Below, piece by piece: positions 41,344-49,957 of a DNA stretch of 64,000 bases. This stretch comes from Pseudomonas cichorii (GTDB taxonomy: Bacteria > Pseudomonadota > Gammaproteobacteria > Pseudomonadales > Pseudomonadaceae), in contig NZ_RBRE01000059.1 of the NCBI RefSeq assembly GCF_003700275.1, positions 1-64,000 on the forward strand, given 5' to 3'. Every line of letters starts with the position of its first letter. The first letter of the stretch is position 1. The position numbers and the translations under genes were made by a program. The notes below the pieces were generated by a model, which made no database searches, was not told the origin of the DNA, and saw only the letters and a program-made list of their open reading frames with translations.

Positions 41344-42441
41344 ATGACTACTCATATTTTCAAACCTGATATGCCACCACCGGGCAAAGTGTTCGGTCCG
41401 GTGGCGTGGATGCGGCAGAACCTGTTCTCCAGCTGGATCAACACGCTGCTGACCCTGCTCTCGTTCTACCTGATCTACCTGATCGTCCCGCCGATGCTCA
41501 GCTGGTCGCTGCTGGACGCCAACTGGTTCGGCACCACCAAGGAAGACTGCACCAAGGCAGGTGCATGCTGGGTATTCGTCCAGCAGCGTTTTGGCCAGTT
41601 CATGTATGGCTACTTCCCTACCGAGCTGCGCTGGAGGGTCGATCTGACGGCGATTCTGGCGATTGTCGGCGCTGCGCCACTCTTCATCTCGAAGTTTCCG
41701 CGCAAGGCCTTCTACGCCATTGGCTTCCTGGTGCTGTACCCGGTCATCGCGTTCTACCTGCTGCACGGCGGCGCGTTCGGTCTGAGCACCGTGGCAACCA
41801 GCCAGTGGGGCGGCCTGATGCTGACCCTGGTGATCGCGACCGTCGGTATCGCCGGTGCGTTGCCGTTGGGTATCCTGCTGGCACTGGGGCGTCGCTCCAA
41901 CATGCCGGCAGTGCGCGTGGTGTGCGTGACCTTCATCGAGTTCTGGCGCGGCGTGCCGTTGATCACGGTACTGTTCATGTCTTCGGTCATGCTGCCGCTG
42001 TTCATGCCCGAAGGGATGAACTTCGACAAGCTGCTGCGGGCGTTGATCGGCGTCATCCTGTTCCAGTCGGCGTACATCGCCGAAGTGGTGCGCGGTGGCA
42101 TGCAGGCAATCCCCAAGGGTCAGTACGAGGCCGCTTCGGCGATGGGCCTGGGTTACTGGCGTGCAATGGGGCTGGTGATCCTGCCGCAGGCGTTGAAGAT
42201 GGTCATTCCCGGCATCGTCAACACCTTCATTGCCCTGTTCAAGGATACAAGCCTGGTGATCATCATCGGTCTGTTTGACCTGCTCAACAGCGTCAAGCAA
42301 GCCACCGCCGACCCGGCATGGCTGGGTATGGCCACTGAAGGCTATGTCTTCGCGGCCCTGGTGTTCTGGATCTTCTGTTTCGGTATGTCCCGCTATTCCA
42401 TGCATTTGGAACACAAGCTGGACACAGGCCACAAGCGTTAG
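41344..42441 (+). CDS. aapM: Amino-acid ABC transporter permease AapM
   Basis: A 365-residue inner-membrane permease, second channel subunit. EAA loop: GQYEAASAMGLGYWRAMGLVILPQ. It carries a cysteine pair (EDCTKAGACW) in an external loop near residue 66-74. TGAGGAAACGC precedes the ATG. Operon order J-Q-M-P is that of rhizobial and pseudomonad aap systems. Confidence 0.94.
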   Translation: MTTHIFKPDMPPPGKVFGPVAWMRQNLFSSWINTLLTLLSFYLIYLIVPPMLSWSLLDANWFGTTKEDCTKAGACWVFVQQRFGQFMYGYFPTELRWRVDLTAILAIVGAAPLFISKFPRKAFYAIGFLVLYPVIAFYLLHGGAFGLSTVATSQWGGLMLTLVIATVGIAGALPLGILLALGRRSNMPAVRVVCVTFIEFWRGVPLITVLFMSSVMLPLFMPEGMNFDKLLRALIGVILFQSAYIAEVVRGGMQAIPKGQYEAASAMGLGYWRAMGLVILPQALKMVIPGIVNTFIALFKDTSLVIIIGLFDLLNSVKQATADPAWLGMATEGYVFAALVFWIFCFGMSRYSMHLEHKLDTGHKR

Positions 42442-42451
42442 GAGTTTTGTG

Positions 42452-43216
42452 ATGAGTGAAGTTATCAGTAAGCCTCTGGGCGCTGAAGGCATGATCCGGA
42501 TGGAAGGCGTACACAAGTGGTACGGCCAGTTCCATGTGCTCAAGGACATCAACCTGAACGTGCGTCAGGGCGAGCGTATCGTACTGTGCGGCCCGTCGGG
42601 CTCGGGCAAGTCCACGACTATCCGTTGCCTGAACCGTCTGGAAGAACACCAGCAAGGCCGGATCATCGTTGATGGCACCGAACTGACTTCCGACCTGAAG
42701 CAGATCGAAACCATTCGCCGCGAAGTCGGCATGGTGTTCCAGCACTTCAACCTGTTCCCGCACCTGACCATCCTGCAGAACTGCACGCTGGCGCCGATGT
42801 GGGTACGCAACATGCCGAAGAAAAAGGCTGAAGAAATCGCCATGCACTACCTGGAGCGCGTACGCATTCCAGAGCAGGCCAACAAATATCCGGGGCAGCT
42901 TTCCGGTGGTCAGCAACAGCGTGTGGCGATTGCCCGTGCGCTGTGCATGAAGCCGAAAATCATGCTGTTCGACGAGCCGACCTCGGCACTCGACCCGGAA
43001 ATGGTCAAGGAAGTACTCGACACCATGGTGGGTCTGGCCGAAGAAGGCATGACCATGCTCTGCGTAACCCACGAAATGGGCTTTGCCCGCACCGTGGCCA
43101 ACCGCGTGATCTTCATGGACAAGGGTGAGATCGTCGAGCAGGCCTCGCCGAACGACTTCTTCGACAATCCGCAAAGCGACCGTACCAAACTGTTCCTCAG
43201 CCAGATCATTCACTGA
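42452..43216 (+). CDS. aapP: Amino-acid ABC transporter ATPase AapP
   Basis: A 254-residue ABC ATPase powering the importer. Walker A GPSGSGKST, Q-loop in VFQHFNLFPH, signature LSGGQQQR, Walker B IMLFDEPTSALD and switch His in VTHEMGFA are all present. Start ATG 42452 with TAGGAG upstream. Last gene of the operon, followed by a clear terminator. Confidence 0.96.
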   Translation: MSEVISKPLGAEGMIRMEGVHKWYGQFHVLKDINLNVRQGERIVLCGPSGSGKSTTIRCLNRLEEHQQGRIIVDGTELTSDLKQIETIRREVGMVFQHFNLFPHLTILQNCTLAPMWVRNMPKKKAEEIAMHYLERVRIPEQANKYPGQLSGGQQQRVAIARALCMKPKIMLFDEPTSALDPEMVKEVLDTMVGLAEEGMTMLCVTHEMGFARTVANRVIFMDKGEIVEQASPNDFFDNPQSDRTKLFLSQIIH

Positions 43217-43236
43217 GTTACAGACGCTGCATGAAG

Positions 43237-43263
43237 AACCCGGACCTTGTGTCCGGGTTTTTT
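43237..43263 (+). terminator. Terminator of aapJQMP
   Basis: AACCCGGAC-cttgt-GTCCGGGTT followed by six T; a textbook rho-independent terminator 20 nt after the aapP stop. Confidence 0.92.
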
Positions 43264-43364
43264 ATGGATAACACGCGGCGAACTTGTATTCGGCAGGGTT
43301 CTCCAACAGGATGCACACCCTTTGCGCAATGCGCTGTTACACATCCTGCCCCTACGAGAGACTC

Positions 43365-44591
43365 ATGACGACCAAGGCGCCTCAGGCGAGCACGACCCCG
43401 ACCCAAGACCCTTCCTTTCTCAAACGCTCCTGGCTGTTACTGCTGGGCCTGGTACTGGTGGCCCTGAACCTGCGGCCCGCGTTGTCCAGTGTTGCGCCCT
43501 TGCTGAATGACGTTTCCCAGAGCCTTGGGTTGTCAGCGGCCAGGGCCGGACTTTTGACGACCTTGCCGGTGTTGTGCCTGGGGTTGTTCGCGCCATTGGC
43601 GCCGCGACTTGCCAGACGTTTCGGCAGCGAGCGAGTGGTGCTGGGCATTCTGCTGGTGCTGGCTGCAGGCATTCTGTTGCGCAGTTCGTTCGGTGAAGTC
43701 GGGCTGTTTGCTGGCAGCCTGCTGGCCGGGGCGAGCATCGGCATCATTGGTGTGCTGTTACCGGGTATCGTCAAACGCGACTTTCCCCGGCAGGCCGGTG
43801 CCATGACCGGTGTGTATACCATGGCGCTGTGCCTGGGAGCGGCGATTGCCGCAGGCTCGACGGTGCCTCTGACGCACTACTTTGACGACAGTTGGGCGAT
43901 TGGCCTGGGGTTCTGGATGATTCCGGCAGTGCTGGCCGCGCTGTTCTGGTTTCCGCAGGCGCGTGAACTGCATGCCACGCATCAGGTTGCCTACCGGGTT
44001 CGTGGCCTTTTGCGCGACCCGCTGGCCTGGCAGGTCACGCTGTACATGGGCCTGCAATCATCGCTGGCGTATATCGTCTTTGGCTGGTTGCCATCGGTGT
44101 TGATCGGCCGTGGCCTGACACCGACCCAGGCCGGCCTGCTGTTGTCCGGCTCGATTATCGTGCAACTGGTCAGCGCCCTGAGCGCGCCATGGCTGGCAAC
44201 CCGCTGCAAGGATCAGCGGCTGGCGATTGTGCTGGTCATGCTGCTGACCCTGGGCGGACTGTTCGGCTGCCTGTATGCACCGCTGGAAGGGCTGTGGGGC
44301 TGGGCGATTGTGCTGGGACTGGGGCAGGGCGGTGCGTTCAGCCTGGCGCTGGCGTTGATCGTGCTGCGCTCGCGTGACGCCCATGTGGCTTCCAATCTGT
44401 CCGGCATGGCCCAGGGCATTGGTTATACCATTGCCTCGATTGGTCCGCTGGCAGTCGGCGTGGTCCATGATGTGACCGGCAACTGGGATTCGATCGGCTG
44501 GATTTTCGCTGCGCTGGGCCTGGGCGCGACCATCGCCGGGATCGGCGCGGGCCGTACCTTGTATGTGCAGGTTTCGAGCGAAAAGATTTGA
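43365..44591 (+). CDS. MFS transporter, CynX/NimT family
   Basis: A 408-residue, 12-helix major facilitator. The first helix LLLGLVLVALNLRPALSSVAP carries the NLRP motif typical of the CynX/NimT group (cyanate or nitroimidazole-type carriers). A Gly-rich GAMTGVYTMALCLGAAIAAG lies in helix 5. ATG 43365 with GAGAG upstream is chosen; an upstream frame to 43284 has no hydrophobic or conserved character. Substrate unknown. Confidence 0.88.
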   Translation: MTTKAPQASTTPTQDPSFLKRSWLLLLGLVLVALNLRPALSSVAPLLNDVSQSLGLSAARAGLLTTLPVLCLGLFAPLAPRLARRFGSERVVLGILLVLAAGILLRSSFGEVGLFAGSLLAGASIGIIGVLLPGIVKRDFPRQAGAMTGVYTMALCLGAAIAAGSTVPLTHYFDDSWAIGLGFWMIPAVLAALFWFPQARELHATHQVAYRVRGLLRDPLAWQVTLYMGLQSSLAYIVFGWLPSVLIGRGLTPTQAGLLLSGSIIVQLVSALSAPWLATRCKDQRLAIVLVMLLTLGGLFGCLYAPLEGLWGWAIVLGLGQGGAFSLALALIVLRSRDAHVASNLSGMAQGIGYTIASIGPLAVGVVHDVTGNWDSIGWIFAALGLGATIAGIGAGRTLYVQVSSEKI

Positions 44592-44594
44592 GAG

Positions 44595-44645
44595 CAGGAG
44601 CCAATGTACTCGCGAAGGCAGCTTCGCGGATGAATCCGCTCCCTC
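44595..44645. repeat. REP pair, left copy degenerate
   Basis: GCAGGAGCCAATGTACTCGCGAA-type left copy and GCGGATGAATCCGCTCC right copy, between the MFS gene and the NTF2-like gene. Confidence 0.7.
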
Positions 44646-44744
44646 GGGTTGTGAAACGCACTATTTATCCTGCAAATGATGATGGCAAAGTGTCGATTTG
44701 CCGCTTATCGTTCATCATCTTTTGCTCCCAAGGGACCTGAATGC

Positions 44745-45236
44745 ATGAGCAACGAACAAAAAATGCAAATCAATAACGCATTGATTATCCGCTTCTACGA
44801 GGCCTTTGCCCGCCTGGATGCCGAAGGCATGGCGGCCTGCTACAGCGATGACGTGCTTTTCAGCGACCCGGTGTTCGGTGAACTGCGTGGCCAGCAGGCT
44901 GGCGACATGTGGCGCATGCTGACCTCGCGGGCCCAGGATTTCTCGGTGGTCTTCGATAATGTCCGCGCCGATGAGCGCAGTGGTGGCGCGCATTGGGTCG
45001 CCACTTACCTGTTCAGTCAGACCGGTCGTACCGTGGTCAATAATATCCAGGCCCGCTTCGTCTTCCGCGACGGCAAGATCTGCGAGCACCATGACCACTT
45101 CGACCTGTGGCGCTGGTCGCGTCAGGCCCTGGGTACCAAAGGCCTGCTGCTGGGCTGGACGCCGCTGGTGCAGAACGCGATTCGCGCCCAGGCGCAGAAA
45201 GGCCTCAAGGCGTTTACAGAAAAACGCCATGCCTGA
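44745..45236 (+). CDS. NTF2-like / SnoaL-like protein
   Basis: A 163-residue cytoplasmic protein of the NTF2-like cone fold. The pattern FYEAFARLDAEGMAACYSDDVLFSDPVFGEL is the usual first helix-strand unit of SnoaL-like proteins, and HHDHFDLWRWSRQALG ends the fold. Enzymatic role (isomerase, hydrolase or none) cannot be told. AAGGGA is 9 nt before ATG 44745. It overlaps the following GIY-YIG gene by 8 nt, so they are coupled. Confidence 0.85.
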   Translation: MSNEQKMQINNALIIRFYEAFARLDAEGMAACYSDDVLFSDPVFGELRGQQAGDMWRMLTSRAQDFSVVFDNVRADERSGGAHWVATYLFSQTGRTVVNNIQARFVFRDGKICEHHDHFDLWRWSRQALGTKGLLLGWTPLVQNAIRAQAQKGLKAFTEKRHA

Positions 45237-45573
45237 AGCCGTGAACATCGTCATCGATACAGAGCCTGCCGCAGCACCTGCCGACAAACCCTGGTTTGTC
45301 TATCTGGTGCGTGCGGCCAACGGTTCTCTGTATTGCGGCATCAGTGACGATCCGCAGCGGCGCTTTGCCGCTCATCAGAGTGGCAAGGGCGCGCGCTTCT
45401 TTCATTCCAGCCCGGCGCTGGCGCTGGTCTACGTGGAAGAGTGGTGCAGCAAGGGCGAGGCGCTGCGTCAGGAGCGCCTGATCAAGAAGCTGCGCAAGAG
45501 TGCCAAGGAGCGCTTGGCAGCAAGCTATGCGGGCACGCCCATCAATATCCGTGATGTGGCAGCATCGGCTTGA
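45229..45573 (+). CDS. GIY-YIG nuclease family protein (UPF0213)
   Basis: A 114-residue protein with a GIY-YIG domain at about 20-100: WFVYLVRAANGSLYCGISDD supplies the two tyrosine-containing strands, then QRRFAAH and the conserved Glu in KGEALRQERLIKKL. Family members (YhbQ-like) are implicated in DNA repair or structure-specific cleavage. The N-terminal 20 residues are an acidic extension. It overlaps the upstream NTF2-like gene. Confidence 0.88.
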   Translation: MPEAVNIVIDTEPAAAPADKPWFVYLVRAANGSLYCGISDDPQRRFAAHQSGKGARFFHSSPALALVYVEEWCSKGEALRQERLIKKLRKSAKERLAASYAGTPINIRDVAASA

Positions 45574-45639
45574 CTCTGTAGGCCGCTCGCTCAGAGGGAG
45601 TTAAGCTGTCGGCTTTCCCTGTGCCGAAGAGGCCAAAGC

Positions 45640-46578
45640 ATGTCAGAGCTGATCCTTCATCACTACCCTGCATCGCTGTTCGCCGAAAAAGCCCGTCTGA
45701 TGCTCGGTTTCAAGGGCTTGTCCTGGCGTTCGGTCATCGTCCCGCCGATCATGCCCAAGCCTGATCTGACGGCACTCACGGGTGGTTACCGCAAGACGCC
45801 AGTGTTGCAGGTCGGCGCGGATATCTATTGCGACACCGCATTGATCGCCCGGCGTCTGGAGCAGGAAAAGACTTCCCCGACCTTTTACCCCGAAGGCCAT
45901 GAGTTCACGGTTGCCGGCCTTGCTGCCTGGGGCGACTCAGTGTTGTTCATGCATGCGGTCAGCCTGGTGTTCCAGCCGGCCTCGCTGGCTGTGCGCTTCG
46001 CCAAGGTGCCGCCGGAAGTGGTCAAGGCGTTCGTTGCGGACCGGGCGACCTTGTTCGACGGTGGCAGTGCTTCGCGCTTGCCGCTGGAGCAGGCGAAGCA
46101 TCAATGGCCCACCCTGATGTCGCGCCTTGAGCTGCAATTGGAGCGCAATGGCGACTTCCTGTTTGGCGAACCGTCGATTGCCGATTTCTCTGTGGCGCAC
46201 ACGCTGTGGTTCATCAAGCAGACCCCGGTAACCGCACCGCTGGTGGATGATTACCCGGCAGTCGCTGCCTGGCTGGCACGGGTCCTGGGCTTTGGCCATG
46301 GCGCGCATAACGAGCTGACGGCTGGCGAAGCGATACAAATCGCCGCCGCAGCGACACCGGCGGCCTTGCCGGATGAGGTGTTCGTTGATCCCAATGGCTT
46401 CAAGGCCGGCGATCAGGTGTCGATCTCGGCCCATGACTACGGCGTGGAAGCTGTAGTGGGCGAACTGGTGTTCAATGGTCGTGAAGAACTGATCCTGCGC
46501 CGCGAGGACGAACGTGCCGGCGTGGTGCATGTGCACTTTCCGCGGCTCGGATTCCGGATCTCATCGATCCCGTCCTGA
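45640..46578 (+). CDS. Glutathione S-transferase-like protein with extra domain
   Basis: A 312-residue protein. Residues 1-80 are a thioredoxin-fold GST N-domain (LILHHYPASLFAEKARLML, then KTPVLQVG with the cis-Pro), and 90-220 the helical GST C-domain (GEPSIADFSVAH). A further 85 residues (about 225-312) form a strand-rich, SH3-like tail (DQVSISAHDYGVEAVVGELV), not found in standard GSTs of about 200-230 residues. Substrate unknown. Single gene followed by a REP pair. Confidence 0.85.
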   Translation: MSELILHHYPASLFAEKARLMLGFKGLSWRSVIVPPIMPKPDLTALTGGYRKTPVLQVGADIYCDTALIARRLEQEKTSPTFYPEGHEFTVAGLAAWGDSVLFMHAVSLVFQPASLAVRFAKVPPEVVKAFVADRATLFDGGSASRLPLEQAKHQWPTLMSRLELQLERNGDFLFGEPSIADFSVAHTLWFIKQTPVTAPLVDDYPAVAAWLARVLGFGHGAHNELTAGEAIQIAAAATPAALPDEVFVDPNGFKAGDQVSISAHDYGVEAVVGELVFNGREELILRREDERAGVVHVHFPRLGFRISSIPS

Positions 46579-46586
46579 GCCACCGT

Positions 46587-46666
46587 CGCAGGAGCGAATT
46601 CATTCGCGAACAAGGCAGATACATTTTTGTTGAATGTACCGTCTTCGCGGATAAATCCGCTCCTAC
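46587..46666. repeat. REP pair between convergent genes
   Basis: CGCAGGAGCGAATTCATTCG and GCGGATAAATCCGCTCCTAC in inverted arrangement between the GST-like gene and the end of the glutaredoxin gene. The right copy abuts the glutaredoxin stop. Confidence 0.8.
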
Positions 46667-47013
46667 TTCAAGGCCGCCAGAATCTCATCCGGCGAGAAGC
46701 CGCGAATCAGTGTCCCGTTGACGTCCAGCAACGGGATGCCGCGTCCGCCGAGGGCTTCGTATGCCTTGCGGCCTTCCACCGACTTCTCGATGTCGAATTC
46801 CTGGAACGCTATGCCCTTGCTGTCGAGAAAGCGCCGCGTCTGTTTGCAGTAGCCGCACCACTCGGTGGCGTACATCACCACCTTCGCCTGGCTATAGCTC
46901 TGCGCAACGCTCGCCGCAGGCGGGTTGAACAGGTTCTCGATCTTGCCCCAGTTCTGATAGACCACGACCACCAGCATGATCAGCGCGAACTTCTTCAGGG
47001 TGCGCAGCAGCAT
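46663..47013 (-). CDS. Membrane-anchored glutaredoxin-like protein
   Basis: A 116-residue protein with an N-terminal membrane helix (FALIMLVVVVYQNWG, about 9-23) and a glutaredoxin domain with the redox pair Cys53-Gly-Tyr-Cys56 in ATEWCGYC. The cis-Pro motif RGIPLLDVNG follows. Likely reduces disulfides or mixed thiols at the membrane; whether the domain faces cytoplasm or periplasm is not clear. It starts 5 nt after yejK and is likely co-transcribed. Confidence 0.88.
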   Translation of the reverse strand: MLLRTLKKFALIMLVVVVYQNWGKIENLFNPPAASVAQSYSQAKVVMYATEWCGYCKQTRRFLDSKGIAFQEFDIEKSVEGRKAYEALGGRGIPLLDVNGTLIRGFSPDEILAALK

Positions 47014-47018
47014 TGTGC

Positions 47019-48020
47019 TTACCGCCGTTTCAACTGATCGGTGAGCTGGGTCGGCAGGCCCTTGATGATCAGGGTGCCCGCTTGTTCGTCGTACTCGATC
47101 TTGTCGCCCAGCAGGTGCGCCTCGAAGCTGATCGACAGGCCTTCAGCGCGGCCCGTGAAGCGGCGGAACTGGTTCAGGGTGCGCTTGTCTGCCGGGATCT
47201 CCGGCGACAGGCCGTAATCCTTGTTGCGGATGTGATCGTAGAACGCTCGTGGACGGTCTTCGTCGATCAGCTCGGACAGTTCTTCCAGGCCCATGGGTTC
47301 GCCCAGCTTGGTCTGGCTGCTGGCGTAATCCACCAGGGTCTTGGTCTTTTCCCGGGCCGACTCTTCCGGCAGGTCTTCACTCTCCACGAAGTCGCTGAAG
47401 GCCTTGAGCAGGGTGCGGGTTTCGCCAGGGCCGTCGACGCCTTCCTGACAGCCGATGAAGTCGCGGAAGTATTCCGAGACTTTCTTGCCGTTCTTGCCCT
47501 TGATGAAGGAAATGTACTGCTTGGACTGCTTGTTGTTCTGCCATTCCGAGATGTTGATCCGCGCTGCCAGATGCAACTGGCCCAGATCCAGGTGGCGTGA
47601 AGGCGTCACGTCCAGTTCGTCATTCACTGCCACGCCTTCGCTGTGGTGCAGCAGGGCAATGGCCAGGTAGTCGGTCATGCCTTGCTGGTAGTGCGCGAAC
47701 AGCACATGGCCGCCCACCGACAGGTTGGACTCTTCCATCAGCTTCTGCAGGTGCTCGACCGCGATCCGGGAGAACGCCGTGAAATCGTTGCCGCCGTCCA
47801 GATACTCTTTCAGCCAGCCGCTGAAAGGGTGCGCACCGGATTCGGCATGGAACAGACCCCAGGCCTTGCCCTGTTTGGCGTTATAGCTCTCGTTGAGGTC
47901 CGCCAGCATGTTCTCGATGGCCTGGGACTCGGCGAGTTCGGAGTCGCGAGCATGGAGCACAGCGGGCGTACCGTCGGGTTTCTTGTCGATCAGGTGGACG
48001 ATGCAATGACGGATCGGCAT
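47019..48020 (-). CDS. yejK: Nucleoid-associated protein YejK/NdpA
   Basis: A 333-residue cytoplasmic nucleoid protein (E. coli YejK 335). It begins MPIRHCIVHLIDKKPDG, family-typical, and keeps KAWGLFHAES and SEYFRDFIGCQEG. Known homologues bind double-stranded DNA and affect topoisomerase activity. Start at 48020 is preferred over the upstream frame to 48065, which has no conserved residues. It is divergent from the HU gene hupN across 391 nt. Confidence 0.92.
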   Translation of the reverse strand: MPIRHCIVHLIDKKPDGTPAVLHARDSELAESQAIENMLADLNESYNAKQGKAWGLFHAESGAHPFSGWLKEYLDGGNDFTAFSRIAVEHLQKLMEESNLSVGGHVLFAHYQQGMTDYLAIALLHHSEGVAVNDELDVTPSRHLDLGQLHLAARINISEWQNNKQSKQYISFIKGKNGKKVSEYFRDFIGCQEGVDGPGETRTLLKAFSDFVESEDLPEESAREKTKTLVDYASSQTKLGEPMGLEELSELIDEDRPRAFYDHIRNKDYGLSPEIPADKRTLNQFRRFTGRAEGLSISFEAHLLGDKIEYDEQAGTLIIKGLPTQLTDQLKRR

Positions 48021-48411
48021 GGATATCTCGGCTGATGGTGATGAAGAGCAGACAGCTCGTTGCAAGGCGGTCAGTGTAACGCACGCCTGCTATAAATGGC
48101 TTGCAGGCCCCTGTTTTCCACTCGATAGAGTGTTTTGTGATCAATTTTTGCACTATTAGTGTTTAAAGCTGACCAAAAGGATAGGTAAGGGCGGATATTT
48201 GCCCGGCTCTGTGCTAGTTTTGCGCGGTCTTGCGCACTCTAGCGCGCCAAGCATGCAGATTGTGTGGATAAAGGCCGAACCAAAATCCGGTTTCAGTATC
48301 TACATTTCGCGATTAATCGTGGCTGCCAGCAGGAGCCAGGTTCATTGCCTGGCCTCTGGCCGACGTTGCGTTCTGCAATCCAAATGAATTTGATAGGGAA
48401 GGAACACCACC
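48021..48411. other. Divergent yejK-hupN promoter region
   Basis: A 391-nt spacer serving two nucleoid-protein genes. It contains a cluster of TTGCGC/GCGC words (about 48220-48247) and an AT-rich tract at 48135-48170 that could hold promoters. No element is clear enough to call. Confidence 0.45.
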
Positions 48412-48693
48412 ATGGCTCTGACTAAAGACCAATTGATCGCCGATATCGCAGAAGCTATCGACGCGCCAAAAACCACCGCGCGTAATGCTCTTGAGCAATT
48501 GGGCCAAATTGTTGCCGACCAATTGGAAAACGGCGTTGAAATCACTCTGCCAGGCATCGGCAAGCTGAAAGTTGCTGAGCGTCCAGCTCGCACCGGCCGC
48601 AACCCTTCGACTGGCGCTGCCATCGAAATCGCTGCCAAGAAAGTTATCAAGTTCGTACCGGCCAAAGTGCTGAACGACTCGATCAACAAGTAA
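48412..48693 (+). CDS. hupN: HU-family DNA-binding protein HupN
   Basis: A 93-residue HU protein. The beta-arm motif RPARTGRNPSTGAAIEIAAK and the N-terminal helices MALTKDQLIADIAEAID match the HupN paralogue known from P. putida, rather than HupA or HupB. It binds and bends DNA without strong sequence preference. AGGGAAGGAA precedes the ATG and a strong terminator follows, in line with high expression. Confidence 0.92.
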   Translation: MALTKDQLIADIAEAIDAPKTTARNALEQLGQIVADQLENGVEITLPGIGKLKVAERPARTGRNPSTGAAIEIAAKKVIKFVPAKVLNDSINK

Positions 48694-48710
48694 GCTCACG
48701 CTTGCTGTAA

Positions 48711-48746
48711 AAGCCGTGCCATGGATAACCGGGCACGGCTTTTTTA
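48711..48746 (+). terminator. Terminator of hupN
   Basis: AAGCCGTGCC (48711-48720) pairs with GGCACGGCTT (48732-48741), followed by a run of T. Confidence 0.92.
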
Positions 48747-48753
48747 TTGCCTG

Positions 48754-48861
48754 TGTGGGAGCGGATTTATCCGCGAAGGCGGCTTCAGCGGCGATACATT
48801 TGTTTCGGATGCACCGGCCTTTTCGCGGATGAGCGGAACGCCGCCCGATTCGCTCCTACGG
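48754..48861. repeat. REP pair overlapping the rlmF stop
   Basis: GTGGGAGCGGATTTATCCGC and a diverged inverse copy ending ATTCGCTCCTACGGG. The right copy supplies the rlmF stop codon (TAG, complement of 48856-48858), showing insertion or expansion right up to the gene end. Confidence 0.75.
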
Positions 48862-49821
48862 GTTAAAGGTCCAGGCCACGAAGCGGCTCTGTTTCTGTCC
48901 CTGGCCCATCTCCACGACCCTGCTTTCGACGGCTCCCGCTCTTTGCAGGGCGGCCTGGATGGCGGGCAGGTTCGAGGCCTTGGAAACCAGTGTGCTGAAC
49001 CAGCGCACCTGTTGCGGTATCTGGGCGCTTTCGTGAATCAACTGGGTCACGAAACCGATTTCCCCACCTGTGCACCACAACTCCTGTGATTGCCCACCGA
49101 AATTGAGTACCGGCAGCTTGCGCTTGGGGTCAGCCTTGCCCAGTGCGCGCCATTTGCGCTGACTGCCGCGCTGCGCTTCTTCCAGCGAGGCATGGAAGGG
49201 CGGGTTGCACAGGCTCACCTCGAAGCGTTCGCTGCTGTCGAGCAGGCCCAGCAGGATGTGCTTGCGATTGGCTTGCTGGCGCACGCTGATCGCCTTGCCC
49301 AGGCCATTGGCCTTGATGATGGTACCGGCGGCGGCAAGCGCGGTGCTGTCGATATCCGAACCCACGAAGTGCCAGCCATAGTCGCTGTGACCCAGCAACG
49401 GATAGATGCAGTTGGCACCGGTGCCGATGTCCAGCGCCTTGATCGAGGCTCCGCGCGGGATGACGCCGCCATTCTCGCTGGCCAACAGGTCGGCGAGGAA
49501 GTGCAGATAGTCTGCACGCCCCGGAATCGGCGGGCACAGGTAATCGGCCGGGATATCCCAATGGGCGATGCCATACAGCGACTTGAGCAGTGCGCGATTG
49601 AACACGCGCACGGCCAGCGGGTTGGCGAAGTCGATGCTTTCCTTGCCGTAAGGGTTAAGAATCACGAACTCGGCCAGTTCCGGGCTGCTTTTGATCAGCC
49701 TGGGAAAGTCGTAGCGGCCCTGATGGCGGTTGCGCGGGTGCAGCGTGGCTTTTTCGCGAGGCTCTGCGGGCCGGGCCGGACGCTGGGGTTTCTTGCGTGG
49801 GGGCTTGTGTGACGTAGTCAT
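48856..49821 (-). CDS. rlmF: 23S rRNA (adenine1618-N6)-methyltransferase RlmF
   Basis: A 321-residue SAM-dependent methyltransferase that modifies A1618 of 23S rRNA. Basic N-terminus (HKPPRKKPQRPARP), start of the conserved body LHPRNRHQGRYDFP, SAM motif LDIGTGANCIYPLLG and catalytic NPPFHAS. ATG at 49821 is chosen; an upstream frame to 49872 runs into a REP pair. No good ribosome-binding site is seen. The stop lies in a REP. Confidence 0.92.
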   Translation of the reverse strand: MTTSHKPPRKKPQRPARPAEPREKATLHPRNRHQGRYDFPRLIKSSPELAEFVILNPYGKESIDFANPLAVRVFNRALLKSLYGIAHWDIPADYLCPPIPGRADYLHFLADLLASENGGVIPRGASIKALDIGTGANCIYPLLGHSDYGWHFVGSDIDSTALAAAGTIIKANGLGKAISVRQQANRKHILLGLLDSSERFEVSLCNPPFHASLEEAQRGSQRKWRALGKADPKRKLPVLNFGGQSQELWCTGGEIGFVTQLIHESAQIPQQVRWFSTLVSKASNLPAIQAALQRAGAVESRVVEMGQGQKQSRFVAWTFNP

Positions 49822-49855
49822 GGGGAGTTGTTCTGAAGATGCGAATGCTGCAACC

Positions 49856-49945
49856 CGCAGGAGCGAATTCATTCGCGAGAGGCCTGTTCACCCGAAGAGC
49901 ATGTATCGCCTTCAGATCACCTCTCGCGGATAAATCCGCTCCTAC
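49856..49945. repeat. REP pair between valS and rlmF
   Basis: CGCAGGAGCGAATTCATTCG and GCGGATAAATCCGCTCCTAC, inverted, with a 38-nt spacer. The right copy sits 12 nt beyond the valS stop. Confidence 0.8.
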
Positions 49946-49957
49946 CAGTACACAGGG

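Noticed and set aside
42293..43213. 306-codon frame opposite aapP
   Set aside because: Antisense to an ABC ATPase with every catalytic motif.
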